DNA of 64,000 nucleotides from Mytilus californianus. Its lineage: Eukaryota > Mollusca > Bivalvia > Mytilida > Mytilidae. The notes below the pieces were generated by a model, which did no database searches, had not been told where the DNA came from, and saw only the letters and a program-made list of their open reading frames with translations. This document shows positions 11,467 to 24,700 of this stretch, one piece after another. Both the position numbers and the translations under genes were made by a program. Positions within the stretch are counted from its first letter, which is position 1, and each line of letters starts with the position of its first letter. Where the stretch lies: NCBI RefSeq assembly GCF_021869535.1, contig NW_026262690.1, forward strand, positions 67,201,995 to 67,265,994. Reading direction: 5' to 3'.

Positions 11467-11835
11467 ATTAAGATATATTATTAATTGGTAAGATGAAATT
11501 TGATAAATGTTTTTCTAACTATTTATCTTCTAGGCTTTTAAGAATATTTACACTATAATTCAATTTTATGAACAGTCACAACAGGCGAGGAAAAGGGAGC
11601 AGAAAAATATTCAAGAGATATTTGTAGTCCGATTTGATCTTTCGTGTCATGTCCTAGGTTCATTTTTTCAACATGCATTATTTTTCAGTATTTCAAAAGA
11701 TGTTTAATGGTGTGATTACCAACTATGATGAAATGGACATAAAGTTTGACATGAAAGAATTATTTCTTTAAGAATTTCTAGGAATTCTGTATTTTATCGG
11801 TTATCGATGACAACAAATCGGCTTTCCAATGCATT

Positions 11836-12271
11836 ATGACGTTAACAATCGAACGAAATCACGTGATATCAACAGTTCTATTGCAAACTTGCCTTGCGAC
11901 GTTCTACAAGAATACATTGGTTGAATCGACAATGCCGACATCAAGTCAGACAATGATTGTTATGAAAGAACAGGGAGAAGATCCAAGAATCCCAAGGCGG
12001 CAGTTTTCTTCTTCTGTGTCTGCCTTTCCACCAATGGACAGCAATCAGTATGATATTCAAGATACTAGTAAGCAAAACAGAGCATCTTTGAGGACTGGCA
12101 ACTCATCTGGATTTCCGAGTGTTGCTGATGTGAATGGATTCAGAGCAAAGATGTATTTTGATAGGAAGATGCAAAGCCTACGTTTGAAAATCACTAACAC
12201 GCATTTTAATCAGCTTGCCGAAAATAAACTATCATCTGCGGAAACCAAACAACATGCTGAAACAAATGAAG
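11836..12271 (+). CDS. RRM-like gene, exon 1
   Basis: 145 codons plus one base, ending at 'AATGAAG|GTAGAT'. Polar and Ser/Gln-rich, with a short amphipathic segment 'GFRAKMYFDRKMQSLRLKI' near its end. Confidence 0.75.
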
Positions 12272-15200
12272 GTAGATATAATTGACAAAATCTAGTAAAA
12301 ACAGTTTCAAATAAAAACAAATGCCATCATCTATATTACATTTTGGGGTTAAAATTATTCTATTAATCCATACAGACTTTTTATATACATTTTATGTTCA
12401 TTTTAGTCACATATAGATCTTCAAGTGTTCAGGTCATTGTGCATCCTTGGCTTTCAAATTTTTGGGTTTGAGTTTTTTTTATGAAAGTTGATCCAGAAAA
12501 GCGTTTCGAACGCATCAAATTTATAAAGTATTATTTTCATTTTACTATAAATTCGTTAGCTGTAAGCAACTACAGATCACCACGCCATAATTCCAACAGC
12601 AATGAGCAAAACTTAAACAACACACAACAAGCTATAAAATACCCATACATAAAATGTGCTCGAAGCAATTCAATATAGAAAACCAACGGGCTGGTTTATG
12701 CTATAACAATAAACAAATAACAAATATGACAGACAGCAAACCAGCGGAAACCTCTAATTAAGGTTTCTAACTTGGGGCAGACAAACACAGAATGTGCGGC
12801 AATATTTAGTTCTGTTTGTGAGCGCTCAAACGCCCTCATCCTCACAAAGTGTAACAAAACAAAACTAAAAATCAGTTGAAAAGAACTTGCCTCATTTTTT
12901 TCGACAAGAAGCACAAACAACAACTAACAAAAAGAAAAATGACAAAGAGTACCGATCTAATAGTACTTGCAGGTACTAAAAGCTAGCTCAAAAAAAATAA
13001 TAAGGAGAAGTGATATGATTGCCAATGAGACAGTTATCCACAGAGGCCAATTATGATTTGTTTACCCTTTAGTTGTGTTTCGGCTATAATCTCGAAAACT
13101 GTAATAAATAGAAAAAAGTTAATGCATGTAATAAATAGAAAAAAAAAACATATTATAGCATTTTATTAAGACAAACAAGACAAGATTTGCAAATAAGTCT
13201 AATAATCGAAATTGTCAGGCGTCTTCTTACATATGAGTGCTGCAATGACGATTGTTATCCATTTTGGTTATGAAGTTTTATACAATTAAGTTAAATAGTT
13301 GAAGTCGTCTCTCCGCTCCCTATAACAGATATTGCCCTCAAATGATGATTTTGATCAGTTTTGGTATCTTGAAAATTATGATACACTGAAATTTATAAAC
13401 TGATCAGCAACAAAGATCTACAAATAAGTCAACCTACGACCTGAACAGATTGATTGATTGATTATTGTTTTTTGGCGAAAAAGGCTTTACAGCCTAGGGC
13501 GAGGACTTCTTACAATTTAAAAGTAGTTTTCAGGAAATCACAATATTAATCAATTTGTTTTTCTGTTTTTGAATACTATCTTGAAAACTGTAATGAATAG
13601 ACCAAAAAACCTGTCAACAAAAAAATACCAACTAGACATGATTTTGGCCCACATAGTTTTCATTCATCAAAAAATTCTTGTAGCATAGTATCAACTTTAT
13701 ACAAAAAGTATCAGGTGAGCAATACAGGTAGCTTTGAACATTAAAGTTAAAGACCGATGCCTTATTGGAACGTTTTACTAGTTCAAGGACAGATTCAGAT
13801 TTGAGTTGTAATATTATTAAGTGATTTAATCAACATGTCCATAAAAAGATATATTTTGCAAAAGCACTATCTTATTATTCTGTTTCTTAACAAGATCAGC
13901 TCTGATGAGATTTCAAATAGAAATGCTCCCAAAGTTCAGTTAGTTATTTACCAATTCAAGATGTTCTTGTTTTATATTTTTCCAGAAAACCAGGTGCGTC
14001 TTGAAAATTTAGGCTTCAGAAGACGCCGAGATATCATCCATGGGAACCGAATCGAAACTGTTAGCACGAGATCAATCTCTTCAACCCTACCTAAAGACGC
14101 AAAATATATGCCAACATCACCAGGAATAAAACCACGTCCTATTCTTCCTGCTATTGTTCCATCTGCAAATAATTTCAACTCTGGTGATAACTTATGTTGT
14201 AGTACTAACAAAAGCATAAGGTAATTAATTATATATGTGAAAGCAATTGTTTCACTTCAATGAAATGCCTAAATTCTATATCTGTCGTAAAATATGTCCA
14301 GTTAAACAAATACTTTTGGTGATAATAATTACGTAACGTTAGTTACATAGTTTTCTTCATTTGACAATATTTTATAGTCTTGCATGATAATCTACCAATT
14401 TTTAAAGACACTGATATTCTTTAAAGTGGTAACTATGAAATATCATAAGCATGTCGATCTCTACCCACAAACGATTGACATAATTTGATTTTTTTACTTT
14501 GCATTGCTGTTATTTAGTTCCAACTGTTTAAGTTTTATGGAGATTTTCTTTTCTGTTTTAATCCGACATAACTTGGCTTCTTTAACAAAACTGTAAATCT
14601 CAAGTAACTATTTGCGATCTTACAAATATTAGAATTGATCACACTAACAGCACATACTAAGAAATATATATAGAACACCTAATGAAGGTGTAGGCGTAAT
14701 CAGTCAGCAGTATTTGAAGAATTATTGCCGGCCGGGTTTGGCATTCGTATGTTATTGAAAAGTAGTTAATTTGGTGGACGTTTGATTTTAAAACCTTTAT
14801 TTAAAACACGAATTTATGAGGAGCTCTATTATGAAGCACATTTTAAAATTTAAATAACGGTCTTACTTATTTACTTACAAGTTTATTAATACAATCTTTA
14901 TTTCTTTTCAGTGTACGAGACAGACCTAAATCTTTGTTGGATGAACTGAAGGAATGCGTATCTTACGATAGTAAATTGTTCCCCTCAATGGAGATGAGGA
15001 AATCTTTACCACCAAAGTCTCCAAACAGTGTCGTTTTCACCCTGAGAAACAATGACGGTTATACGGACAAGGCAATTTTAGATTTGATAGAAAGGGAAAC
15101 CGGTTTGAAGGCGATGTCCCTTCAGTATGATCCAGTGAATGTCCGAACTGGAAATTCTAAGGTTCCAAGTCGATGGATTGCTGAATTCGGTTTCCAAGAT

Positions 15201-15392
15201 GATGTTCAGCTTATTTTACAGAACGGACTTGAGGTGAATGGTGAGAAAGTTGTTGTCAAATTGCTTGACAATGTTCACAAAATGGAATTTGAAGCCTACA
15301 AACAAAAAATGGAAGAAGAAAGAAAAAGAAATGAGAGAGAATCGAAGGCTAGTGTAAAAAGAAAACCAAGTAGGAACAAAAAGAAAATCTAG
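11836..15392 (+). CDS. Three-exon gene, RRM-like protein of 383 aa, unrecognised
   Basis: Exons are 11836-12271, 13986-14220 and 14912-15392. All junctions are GT-AG and restore codons (Glu across intron 1, Ser across intron 2), and the lengths sum to 1,152 nt including the stop. I do not recognise the family. The N-terminal two thirds is polar and probably disordered. Residues about 262-345 ('VVFTLRNNDGYTDKAILDLI' to 'VNGEKVVVKLLDNV') have the strand-helix-strand-like rhythm of an RRM or a similar ferredoxin-like fold. A charged helix (about 350-372, KQKMEEERKRNERE) and a Lys/Arg-rich C-terminus follow. Nucleic-acid binding is a reasonable guess only. ATG 11836 is the first Met; a Met at codon 33 is an alternative start. 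The gene converges on the sugar transporter. Confidence 0.8.
12415..12535 (+). repeat. Dispersed repeat, 'aagcgtttcgaacgcat' type
   Basis: 'ccttggctttcaaatttttg' followed by 'ccagaaaagcgtttcgaacg'. A related copy lies at 18040-18185 with 'ccagaaaagcgcttcggacg'. Located in intron 1 of the RRM-like gene. Confidence 0.65.
12690..13045 (+). repeat. Diverged copy of the common mussel repeat
   Basis: It contains 'cttggggcagacaaacacag', 'aatgtgcggcaatattt', 'agagtaccgatctaatagta' and 'gatatgattgccaatgagac', in the order seen in related copies such as 23580-23765. The intron from 13046 to 13985 holds nothing else recognisable beyond a GATT run at 13450. Confidence 0.6.
13986..14220 (+). CDS. RRM-like gene, exon 2
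   Basis: Acceptor 'atttttccag', donor 'CATAAG|GTAATT'. Encodes 'NQVRLENLGFRRRRDI' and a Pro-rich run 'GIKPRPILPAIVP'. Confidence 0.75.
14912..15392 (+). CDS. RRM-like gene, exon 3 (terminal)
   Basis: Acceptor 'tttcttttcag' at 14911. Encodes the whole putative RRM-like fold and the basic tail, then TAG. It is the longest and most conserved-looking exon. Confidence 0.82.
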
Positions 15393-15464
15393 AAGAAACA
15401 GAGTTGCCGCTCAGCATAATGATGGTCATGTAAAGTTATAAATTATACTATATATTGCTAATGA

Positions 15465-15470
15465 AATAAA
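15465..15470 (+). terminator. Poly(A) signal AATAAA of the RRM-like gene
   Basis: Canonical AATAAA 73 bp after the stop codon, giving a short 3' UTR of roughly 90-110 nt. Confidence 0.7.
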
Positions 15471-15492
15471 AATATTTTTGAAAAATAATGAT

Positions 15493-15498
15493 TTTATT
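15493..15498 (-). terminator. Poly(A) signal AATAAA of the sugar transporter
   Basis: TTTATT on the plus strand reads AATAAA on the minus strand, 42 bp past the transporter stop codon. It lies 22 bp from the opposing gene's signal, so the two mature transcripts should overlap at their 3' ends. Confidence 0.6.
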
Positions 15499-15539
15499 TT
15501 TTGCAAAACCTTTTTTCTGAAACTTAGGAAATTTTTTGT

Positions 15540-15718
15540 TCAAACTGGTTTGTTTGGTGTTCTTTTAATATCAAAAGATCCGGATCTTCCACAGCTACAC
15601 CAGGGCGTTTCAAATAAAGTTTCAACTTCCTCCAATTTTTTATCTTTCGTTTCTGGTAAGGTGAAGAAGAGAAAAATAAATCCTAGCACCACAACAGCAG
15701 CAAATAACCAATAAGTTC
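15540..15718 (-). CDS. SLC2A13: SLC2A13 exon 9 (terminal)
   Basis: Encodes the last membrane helix '[17 protein letters not shown]', the cytosolic motif '[15 protein letters not shown]', and a short Cys-containing tail 'PWCSCGRSG' before the stop. Confidence 0.9.
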
Positions 15719-18700
15719 CTGGAAAGACATTATAAAAATACATCAATTAGGCTACACGAGAGTTTATTCAATACTATATATATATAAAGGTATCTGTCCA
15801 ATTCAGGGAGAAGGTTACTTGTAGTACAGTGGCTATTTTTCTTGTACATGTATGATATTGTTTGCTTTAAAATAATTGCTGTAATGTAAACGTTGCTTTA
15901 TTTTTAGAGGACTATGGAAAAAGTCTTGAAATGAGTGGATATAAATGAGCGATATTTTTCTCTATAAATAACCAATTATCTATCAAAGAAATGGTGCTTC
16001 TATTGCTTTCTTTATCTTAACAGTTTCTGGAATTTCTTCCACAATGAAATAAAGAGCTTACAGAAAAGTGCCTTAATTTGATATTGATTGATGACCATTG
16101 TTTATATCTTTAACTGACTGCTATTTGAATGGATAAAGAATCTACTCTTAAGTTACATTAATTTTCAATATATTGCAAAAAGTGAGTACCACAGAGTATC
16201 ATTGAATCATATATTATACTATGTATACATTAATCAACATGGAGAATAAAAAAACCTTGGAAAATATCAAATCTATTTCACTGCATGCCAGAGCTCAAAT
16301 GAATGGATGTCTATTTAGGCTAATGACCTGGCTGTGAATTAAATAAAAGGGAAGACGGATTTGAGAGTAGATAAGAATAAATGTATAACAGCTGTCGGTA
16401 AATACAATTTAAACCAACACTTATTTTAAACAGTTCATTGCAATAGTCAGAACCATCATTTGCTTTGTATCAAAGTTAACAATTTAAAAAAAAAATGACA
16501 AAAAAAGACTTACTCTTAGAATTTTAAGTTAAATTGTATCCAAATTATTAATTGGATAATTTCAAACAAGATTGTAATCAGTAGTTGGCGAAAAATCAAG
16601 TTTATGTGGAATCGTTAGTTAAAAATGAAGCAAAATCTATAGACTTACCATAGGCTCCAACACTATCCGTCAGAGACAAGAATGACAATGAAATGACCAG
16701 AGAAAATAACCAATTTGTTGACGATGCAATCGCCATACAAGTACTCCTGGCCCACAAAGGATATATCTCTGAGTTAATAGTCATCGGTAAAGGACCAATG
16801 CCTGAAATATGTGGGGTACACGTTAAGGAGACACCAATAGCCAAAAGACATATAAATATCATGTTTGCTTAAAAACCCGTTTGAACCGCATAAAATGATT
16901 ATTAAAATTTTAAATATCATTAATGATAGCTCAGTTCATCATTTTGAGCTTTGTATGCTTTTTGCGGTTAATGTTTGTTTTCCACAAAAGTCGAAAATAA
17001 TAGAATATATTAAATTTTTAGCAATCAATTTCCTTAGACCGAATTGTAAAGATTGATTTGGTTGCCACGTTGATAACAACCTTATTGGTAATCAAGTCAA
17101 AGTTTTAAGAACACAAACCTGGAGAAAACGTTATAAGATATAACAAGAGTCCTAATAAGCACATCCAAAAATATTGTGAAGGACATGATGTTGTTCCCCA
17201 GACTAACCCATCTGATAACTCCGTGGAGTTGCATCTACCATACTTAGCTGCCATATTATCTAACTTGTGTGCACATGAACCATTAATTGCAGAATAACCG
17301 TCTTCTATGTAACAAAATCCACAGTTTTGATCTTTGATACATGTTGCACAAGAACTGCAATGACAACAATGCAATTCAGAAATTGTCTTTAAATACTTCG
17401 GTTATTTATACACTTTTCTTCGCAGCTGATTAGCTCTGATCAGATTGAAAAATATGGCTATGTTAGAGTTGAAATAATATAGCATGCAAATCAAGAGTTT
17501 ACATGCCTTGCTTGCAAACTTTGTTTGGTTGTTTGCTCAGACATTGTAATAAAGATTGACACCTAAATTCAATGGGTAGGCGGAGTAAAAGTCTGTTTAC
17601 TATATACAAAGGTTTTTCCAGTTGGGCACTTGAAAGATAAAAAAAAAGCATGGGCTAAAGGGGGTACAGGGACGGTAAAGTTAACCAATTTTGACATGGA
17701 TTAAAAACGTAAAGCATGAGCAGTTTTAATGTCATATTTTAATTCAAACTATAATGTTGACATGAAATATTATTTCTTATTACTTATTACAGAGACATAT
17801 AATACATGTGTCTCTGCTAATTACGTGAAATTTTGCACTTTAAACTACTGTATATATTCTATAAGAAAAAAATAACTTCAGATCACTTTGTTGAAAACTG
17901 TTTGAGAAATCAGTGCATGGCTCGCAATGCTCTAATAACAAACCTTTCTAAAATTGTCCGTTTATAAATTTTGAAATTATAAAGAAACTAAGGTTTCAAC
18001 ACCCTCAGGCAAAGTTGACCTTAAATGGATTTGGCTATTGTTTTAGGTACTTTTTGGTCATATAGCTCTTCAACTGTGTTTCGGTCCTTATACATCCTCG
18101 GCATTCAAATATCTGGCTTTGAGCGTTCCTGATGAACTTCCAGAAAAGCGCTTCGGACGCATGAAATTAATAACGTGTTGTTTTTATTCAAAGGGTCAAT
18201 GCAGTAGTAGTAATAAAGGGAATATGACCATCAATATTATAAAGGCACTCGTCGACAATTACAATAATTGTATATTTAATAACTTTTATTTAAAAGTTAC
18301 TGAGTTTAAAAATAGTAACACAATTTTTAAACTCATTCTCTTATTTGCTTAGTGCATTCGAATTTGACAATAATGCAACAAGAAATGAAACCATATTCCT
18401 GCCACATTATTAATTATTTGATATCCAAGTTTCCATCTAGAAAATTAATGGTTCCCAATTCCCATTTCAATTTTTATGACGATCTAATTCTGTAAATATT
18501 TTGGCGAGAAATGAAATCTATATTATTTCGTCATTACGATCCAAAGAGAAGCGAGAAATCCGAAACCACTCAAAACTTTAAAAATTATTTCCCTACAGCA
18601 CTTTGTATTTTTTTTTTTGTGGGGCGGGGGGCTCATGCAGTAATATCTCTTTTATCTTTTCGTGTAAATTGTATTGATAATATAAAAAAAATAAAGTATT

Positions 18701-21700
18701 TATATTAAACATGATGACAGAGACATATAATTATATGTCTCTGATGATAATAAATGATCAAGTTTCATCTTCCAATATTAAGAATAAAGCAATCGTGTGC
18801 AGAAAACTTTTCATTTTCATATCAAATAAAAACAATCAAACCATCAAATCTTGCTTTACTGTAAAAATTGTATTATTATTAATTGGAGTTCAATATTGGT
18901 TCACATTTAACTAACTATTCTTTTTTCTGTACATCCTTTAAGTGTCTGACTGGAAACAATATGATATCCATTGTCCAATTAAATCATTTTATATAGTAAA
19001 CAGACTATTACTCTGCATAACCATTGAATTTAGGTGTCAATCTTAATTACAATGTCTGAGCAAACAACCAAACAAAGTTTGCAAGCAAGGCATTTAAACT
19101 CTTGATTTGCATGCTGCATTATTTCAACTCTAAAACAATTGCAGAAACATGTTAATTTAACCCCGCCATATTCTATATGTGCCTGTCCAAAGTCAGGAAC
19201 CTTTTAATCAGTGGTTGCCGTTCTGATGTATATCATATTTATTTTTTGTTTATTGTTTAGGAGCTAGTTTTCTCGTTTAAATTGTTTTGCATATCTCATT
19301 GCTATGCGGTAGAATGACGTAGAAATTGACAACAATAGGTCACCGTTCGGCCTTCAACAATGAGAACAACCCATACTGCGTAGCAAGTTATAAAAATTAG
19401 TCCTTTTACTGTAATGATTTTACAAATATCTTTTTCTTAAAACTATTACAAAAATAACTAAACTCAAGGAAGATTGTTGAGACATTATTTTTTTCACACG
19501 CTTTGGCTGAACACTAAGAAATAAGATTTTGAAAAATACAATCAGCAAAACTCCCTAAGTAACTGATTGAATGGATTTTCTAAATACAATAAACATTTTT
19601 AAGTAACTACAGCATGTTTTACCTGTAAGATGAACAGGTATTGTTAACGTCCTCACTATAAGTAACTCCTGGTGAGCTGATATCAGACAACTGGAAGGCC
19701 ACAGCTAAAACAATCAAACTTAAAAGAACACCTAAAAAAATGTGGAAAAAAGGCCATATAAGACAATCTTTGATGTTTTATCATTCCAGCGACGAATATG
19801 AGACACAAGTCCCTAAAAGATGACCAAATGTGAAGGTTTGAAATACATTTGTAATACCACGAATCTTATTCAGGACTTGAAACGTAACAAGAAATAATGA
19901 GATATAATATTGCCAAAGAGACAATAATTCAACAAAGACCAAACTAAAAGGATACAAACAACCATAGGTGACCACAAATTCCGTACCATGTAGCTATATA
20001 TCAAATCCCATACCATGTAGCTATATATCAAATCCCATACCATGTAGCTATATATCAAATCCCATACCATGTAGCTATATATCAAATCCCATACCATGTA
20101 GCTATATATCAAAAGTCATAGGCTGTTCTAACTGATTGTGAAACGATTGACAGAGAAAACTACTACTAGTAACTTGAATTAAGCTCATACCACCAGACGG
20201 ACAACAATTATAGCAGACGGTAACCAACGAGTATTACTGGACTTCAGACTCCTGGCTTGGGACATGTACATAATGTGGTGGGGTTAAAATATTTGCAAGC
20301 ACTCATGTCTCCCCTAATCCGGCATGGTGATGTGGCAGTGCAACATGATATTAAAACAAACTGAGAAAAAAACAGTAGTCCAATGAAACAACAAAGGCAT
20401 TGAATTAAGTCAGCGGTTGTCGTTTTTTAAATGTATCCGATGATGCAGGATTGGGTTGTTATTTAATTTTTACATAAGTATAGTCTTTATTTGCAACAAA
20501 ATAATGCTAAATTAAGCGTCAGGTGACCGATACCAACTCCCCTTGGAGCCTCTTTAACGTTGTAACATAAACATATTTTACCTGCAAGGCTACTTAAAAT
20601 GAGTTTCCTTCTGCCCACTTTTTCCACAAGATATATGCCTGACAATGTAAAAATGCAGCTCACACCTGCAGTGACAGCCGTCAGCCATATTGCTATTATT
20701 TCATCTCTCACACCTGACATTTGGATGATAGTACCACTATAGTACCTGTAGAAAGAGCCAAGCAACCTTGAAATACAAGATTATTTATAGAGAGTGCTCT
20801 TTGTCAACTCAGTTTCGAATGGTACTTATTCTAGCAGGCACACAACGCTGTTCTCACGTAAAAATGGTTGAACAAAGTTGGTTCAATTCAAACTTCCAAC
20901 TTGGAAATAACGATTAAATGATTATGCTTCCCTTGCAGCAGTAAGTTCAAACTTGAATTTTACTTAATCAATGAAAATAATGGTGAACGTCATTAAAACA
21001 GTATCTAAAACTGTTACATTAACTGAATGTACTCGTAAATCGTAAATTAAAGAATAAACTAAACCGTCTACCGGTATTTTAGATAACTACAAATTCAACT
21101 AATGAAAATATAGATTTCTGATTTCGTTATACTCATATGAGTTACGATAGATCAATATTTTAATTAAATTGCTACAAATTTTTAATAGCAAATGCATTAT
21201 TTAGTACATACTTACATCACTGTATTTATGCCACTAAGTTGTTGGATTAAAGATGTAGAAACTCCAACTATAAGTGCCCTACGAACTGATGGTGTGAGCA
21301 TCACCTTCTTCAATGTCCATTCGTTTCCTTACAAAATAACCTTTCTTTTAAATTTTACACAGTATCAACCTAACTGACTAAGCTTTAAACAGTATCACTA
21401 AACAAATACAAAATTCGTCTTTTATTTAAGATATTTCATTATTTTCTTCTCTTCTTTGTTTTTCTTTCTGTTTTGGGGCAATTTCAGTTAAATTCGGATT
21501 TTTCACAAATTAAACAAGACACTTAACATTTGTTCAAATAATATACATTAAATAACCTTGGAGTTCTTTGAGTTTTATTTCTTGTTGACAAATCTCTTTA
21601 ATTTGTTGGATTTCGTCTGAAACGTCAGATCTTCCTCGAATCCTCTGTAGAATGTGTGTCGCCATGTTTTCCTTGCCACTCCGCACTAAATAACGAGGGG

Positions 21701-24700
21701 TCTCGGGCAGGCATAAGAAACCTATGAACTGTATTAATGATGGCACACCAGTCAGACCTAACATATACCTAAAACAAACATATAAAAATAAGAAGATGTG
21801 GTATAATTGCCAACAAGAGACCAAATGACACAAAAATTAACAACTATAGGTCACCGTACGGCCTTCAATAATGAGCAAAACCCATACTGCATAGTAAGCT
21901 ATAAAAGGCCCCGAAATGACAAATGTAAAACAATTCAAACGAGACAACTAACGGCTAAATTTATGTACAAAATAATGAACGAAAAACAAATATGATACAC
22001 AGAAACAAACGACAACCACTGAATTACAGGCTCCTGGCTTGGGACAGGCACATACAGAATGTGGCGGGGTTAAACATGTTAGCGGGCGCCTCCCCCTTCC
22101 CCTAACCTGGGACATTGGTGTATCAGTACAAAATAAGAACAAACTATAACAAGAGGCTGTCAGAGTGACAGCAAACCGGATTTTCCTGCAGAGGTCGAAC
22201 CCTGAACAGTTGAGCAAGTATGAACACAATATTTAAGCTTAAAACAGCTCTGAATTTGGATTGTGATTGAATATTTGACACAGCATAGGTTTGTGACACA
22301 AAATGAATGTGGTCAAAGAACTGAAAAAATTGAAATCGGACATTTACCTGTTATGGTCCAATATCCAAAATCTAAGTACATTGTTGGAATCAGCATATCA
22401 AAGAATCCCAAGAATTCAATTTTTGATGAAATCAAACAAAATACCACATTTAGGACCCTTTGGATCTCAATGTGGTATTATCTAATCAATAATGCAAATA
22501 AATACAGGTTTATTTCAGCATTTCAAAGAACCCTATATATATTCAATTTATGTTGAAATCAAACAAAATTTAATTTTGGACCCCGATTTGGACCAACTTG
22601 AAAACCGGGCTCAAAATCAGAAATCTAAATATATGTTTATTAATAGACAATATAAGCTTAGTTTTTAAAGGAGTTCGCTTCATCAACAAAATATATATAT
22701 AGCATTCAGAAAATTAGTTTATACAGAATAACAAACAAACCTACCACAAAATTCTTCAAAGAATTTACCAAAGAAAAGAAAAAAAAACCAAAATGTCATT
22801 TATCATTAATACAATGTCTTTTAAAAATCTATAAAACTTATCTGTAATTATCTTCAAAATGTCTAATAATGAACAGTAAATTTCAAACTATATTTATACT
22901 TTCCTACAGAGCTTATCATCATCAACACTTAGGAAACAGAAAATTTTCAAATAAATCTGTCACTCCAATTATAATTATGTGATTGATATTTACCACATGC
23001 TTTCTTATCTGATAATTTTAAAACACTTAGTGTAATCAAACTTTAATAAAAATATATTATTATCTAATGAAAATGATATTTGCATATCTGGACCCCCAAA
23101 CAGGATCAAGTAAAAATTAAACATTAACACACACAACAAAAATAAAATACCACATAACAACTGTGACATCTACCTTCAAAACACATGACTTAAAACAAAT
23201 AGTTATAAAGAAATTTTTGACAGCTCCTGACTAAAATCAATTGAACAGATACAATCATTGATAGGCTATCTATACATAACTAAAAACTTATTAATTACAC
23301 CATTTCTGTTCAAAGGGAAATAACTCAATCATATAATAAATATCACTTTTGGCTACTGAAAGGTCTACAACTCAACAAAGAGAAAAGCTAAATTCGTGAA
23401 AATTGAACTTGGCCTTTATTTAGTCACAGGAAACAACATATCTAAATTTGAAAAAAAAATCGTCAAATCGTATTAGCGTTTTCATGTTAATGAACGGACA
23501 CTGTTTGGCAGCCGCCCCCCTGCCCGCATGCCGTACATCCCCAAATCAATAACCGATTTTTGCTTCGAAAATCCGGTTAAAATCAGTTGAAAAAGGCTTG
23601 ACTAATTAGATTGATACAAACAGAAATACATATAACAAAAACACAGAGTGGACCTGGCAGGGTACTTATACATCCACACAACAAAAAGACATTAAGTACA
23701 GATCTGAGAGTACTCGCAGTTACTGACAGCTAGTTCAAAGCCAAGAACAACTAATAAAAAAATCATGCATCTAAGACTAAAATATCAATCAGTACACATC
23801 CAACATCCAATGGATTAGTGTAAAGACGTCATTAACAGTTAGAGAAAAAACATGACCTTGTGCAATGCCAAGATACAGGTATCGACAGATTGTACAGCCA
23901 TGAATGTGCATATGCATATAAAAATAATATTTAGTTTGATTTTTACTGATAACAAACTCAATATTAATACCAATAAAAACAATATTCAAAGATCTAATTA
24001 CAGTGTTAAATTGGTAACCTTTTAGAATAAGTTTATTTAAAGGATCGATAAGTTTACCCGGATCGTATCTGAATTTCCGGGCTCGGTAAACAACCTCTCC
24101 GTAAAAATTAGGATATGCTATCCCGTTTGAAAGAAGTTTTCTACAGGTACAACCAAATTTCAAAACCAAATCTTTATATCGATGGAAGAATTTAGTAAAG
24201 GTTTTGAGTAATTTGTGGTAACGAAATCCCTGACTTTATTATTTACCAGTAATGCATAGATTACGTTCATTGAAATCCAAAACGTCACAACAGACACGGG
24301 CATATAGCGAACGAGTTGTGATATATAAACACCGTAAGATGGTGCCAAAGGAACATCACGGCCTAAAAAGGAAAATTTACAATAGGGAACGAAAAATCGT
24401 CCCTTTTATCGTTTTAGTGTAGAGTTTCCCGTGTAAAACTGAAATATCTAAATCTAGGAAAGGACCGGTATTACCGTTTATATTTGATTTATTTAAAGTA
24501 AGTTCCTTTGGGTAAATTTCGGCAGTATATTTAGAAAATTCTTGATTATTTAACGAAAACATATCATCAAGATAACGGTAAGTGTTGTTGAGTTTATCAA
24601 TTAAATGCAATTTAGACGGGTCTTTACTGAGTTTGGTCATAAACTGTGATTCATAACAATACAAGAACAAGTCTGCTATTGAAGGGGCGCAGTTGGTGCC

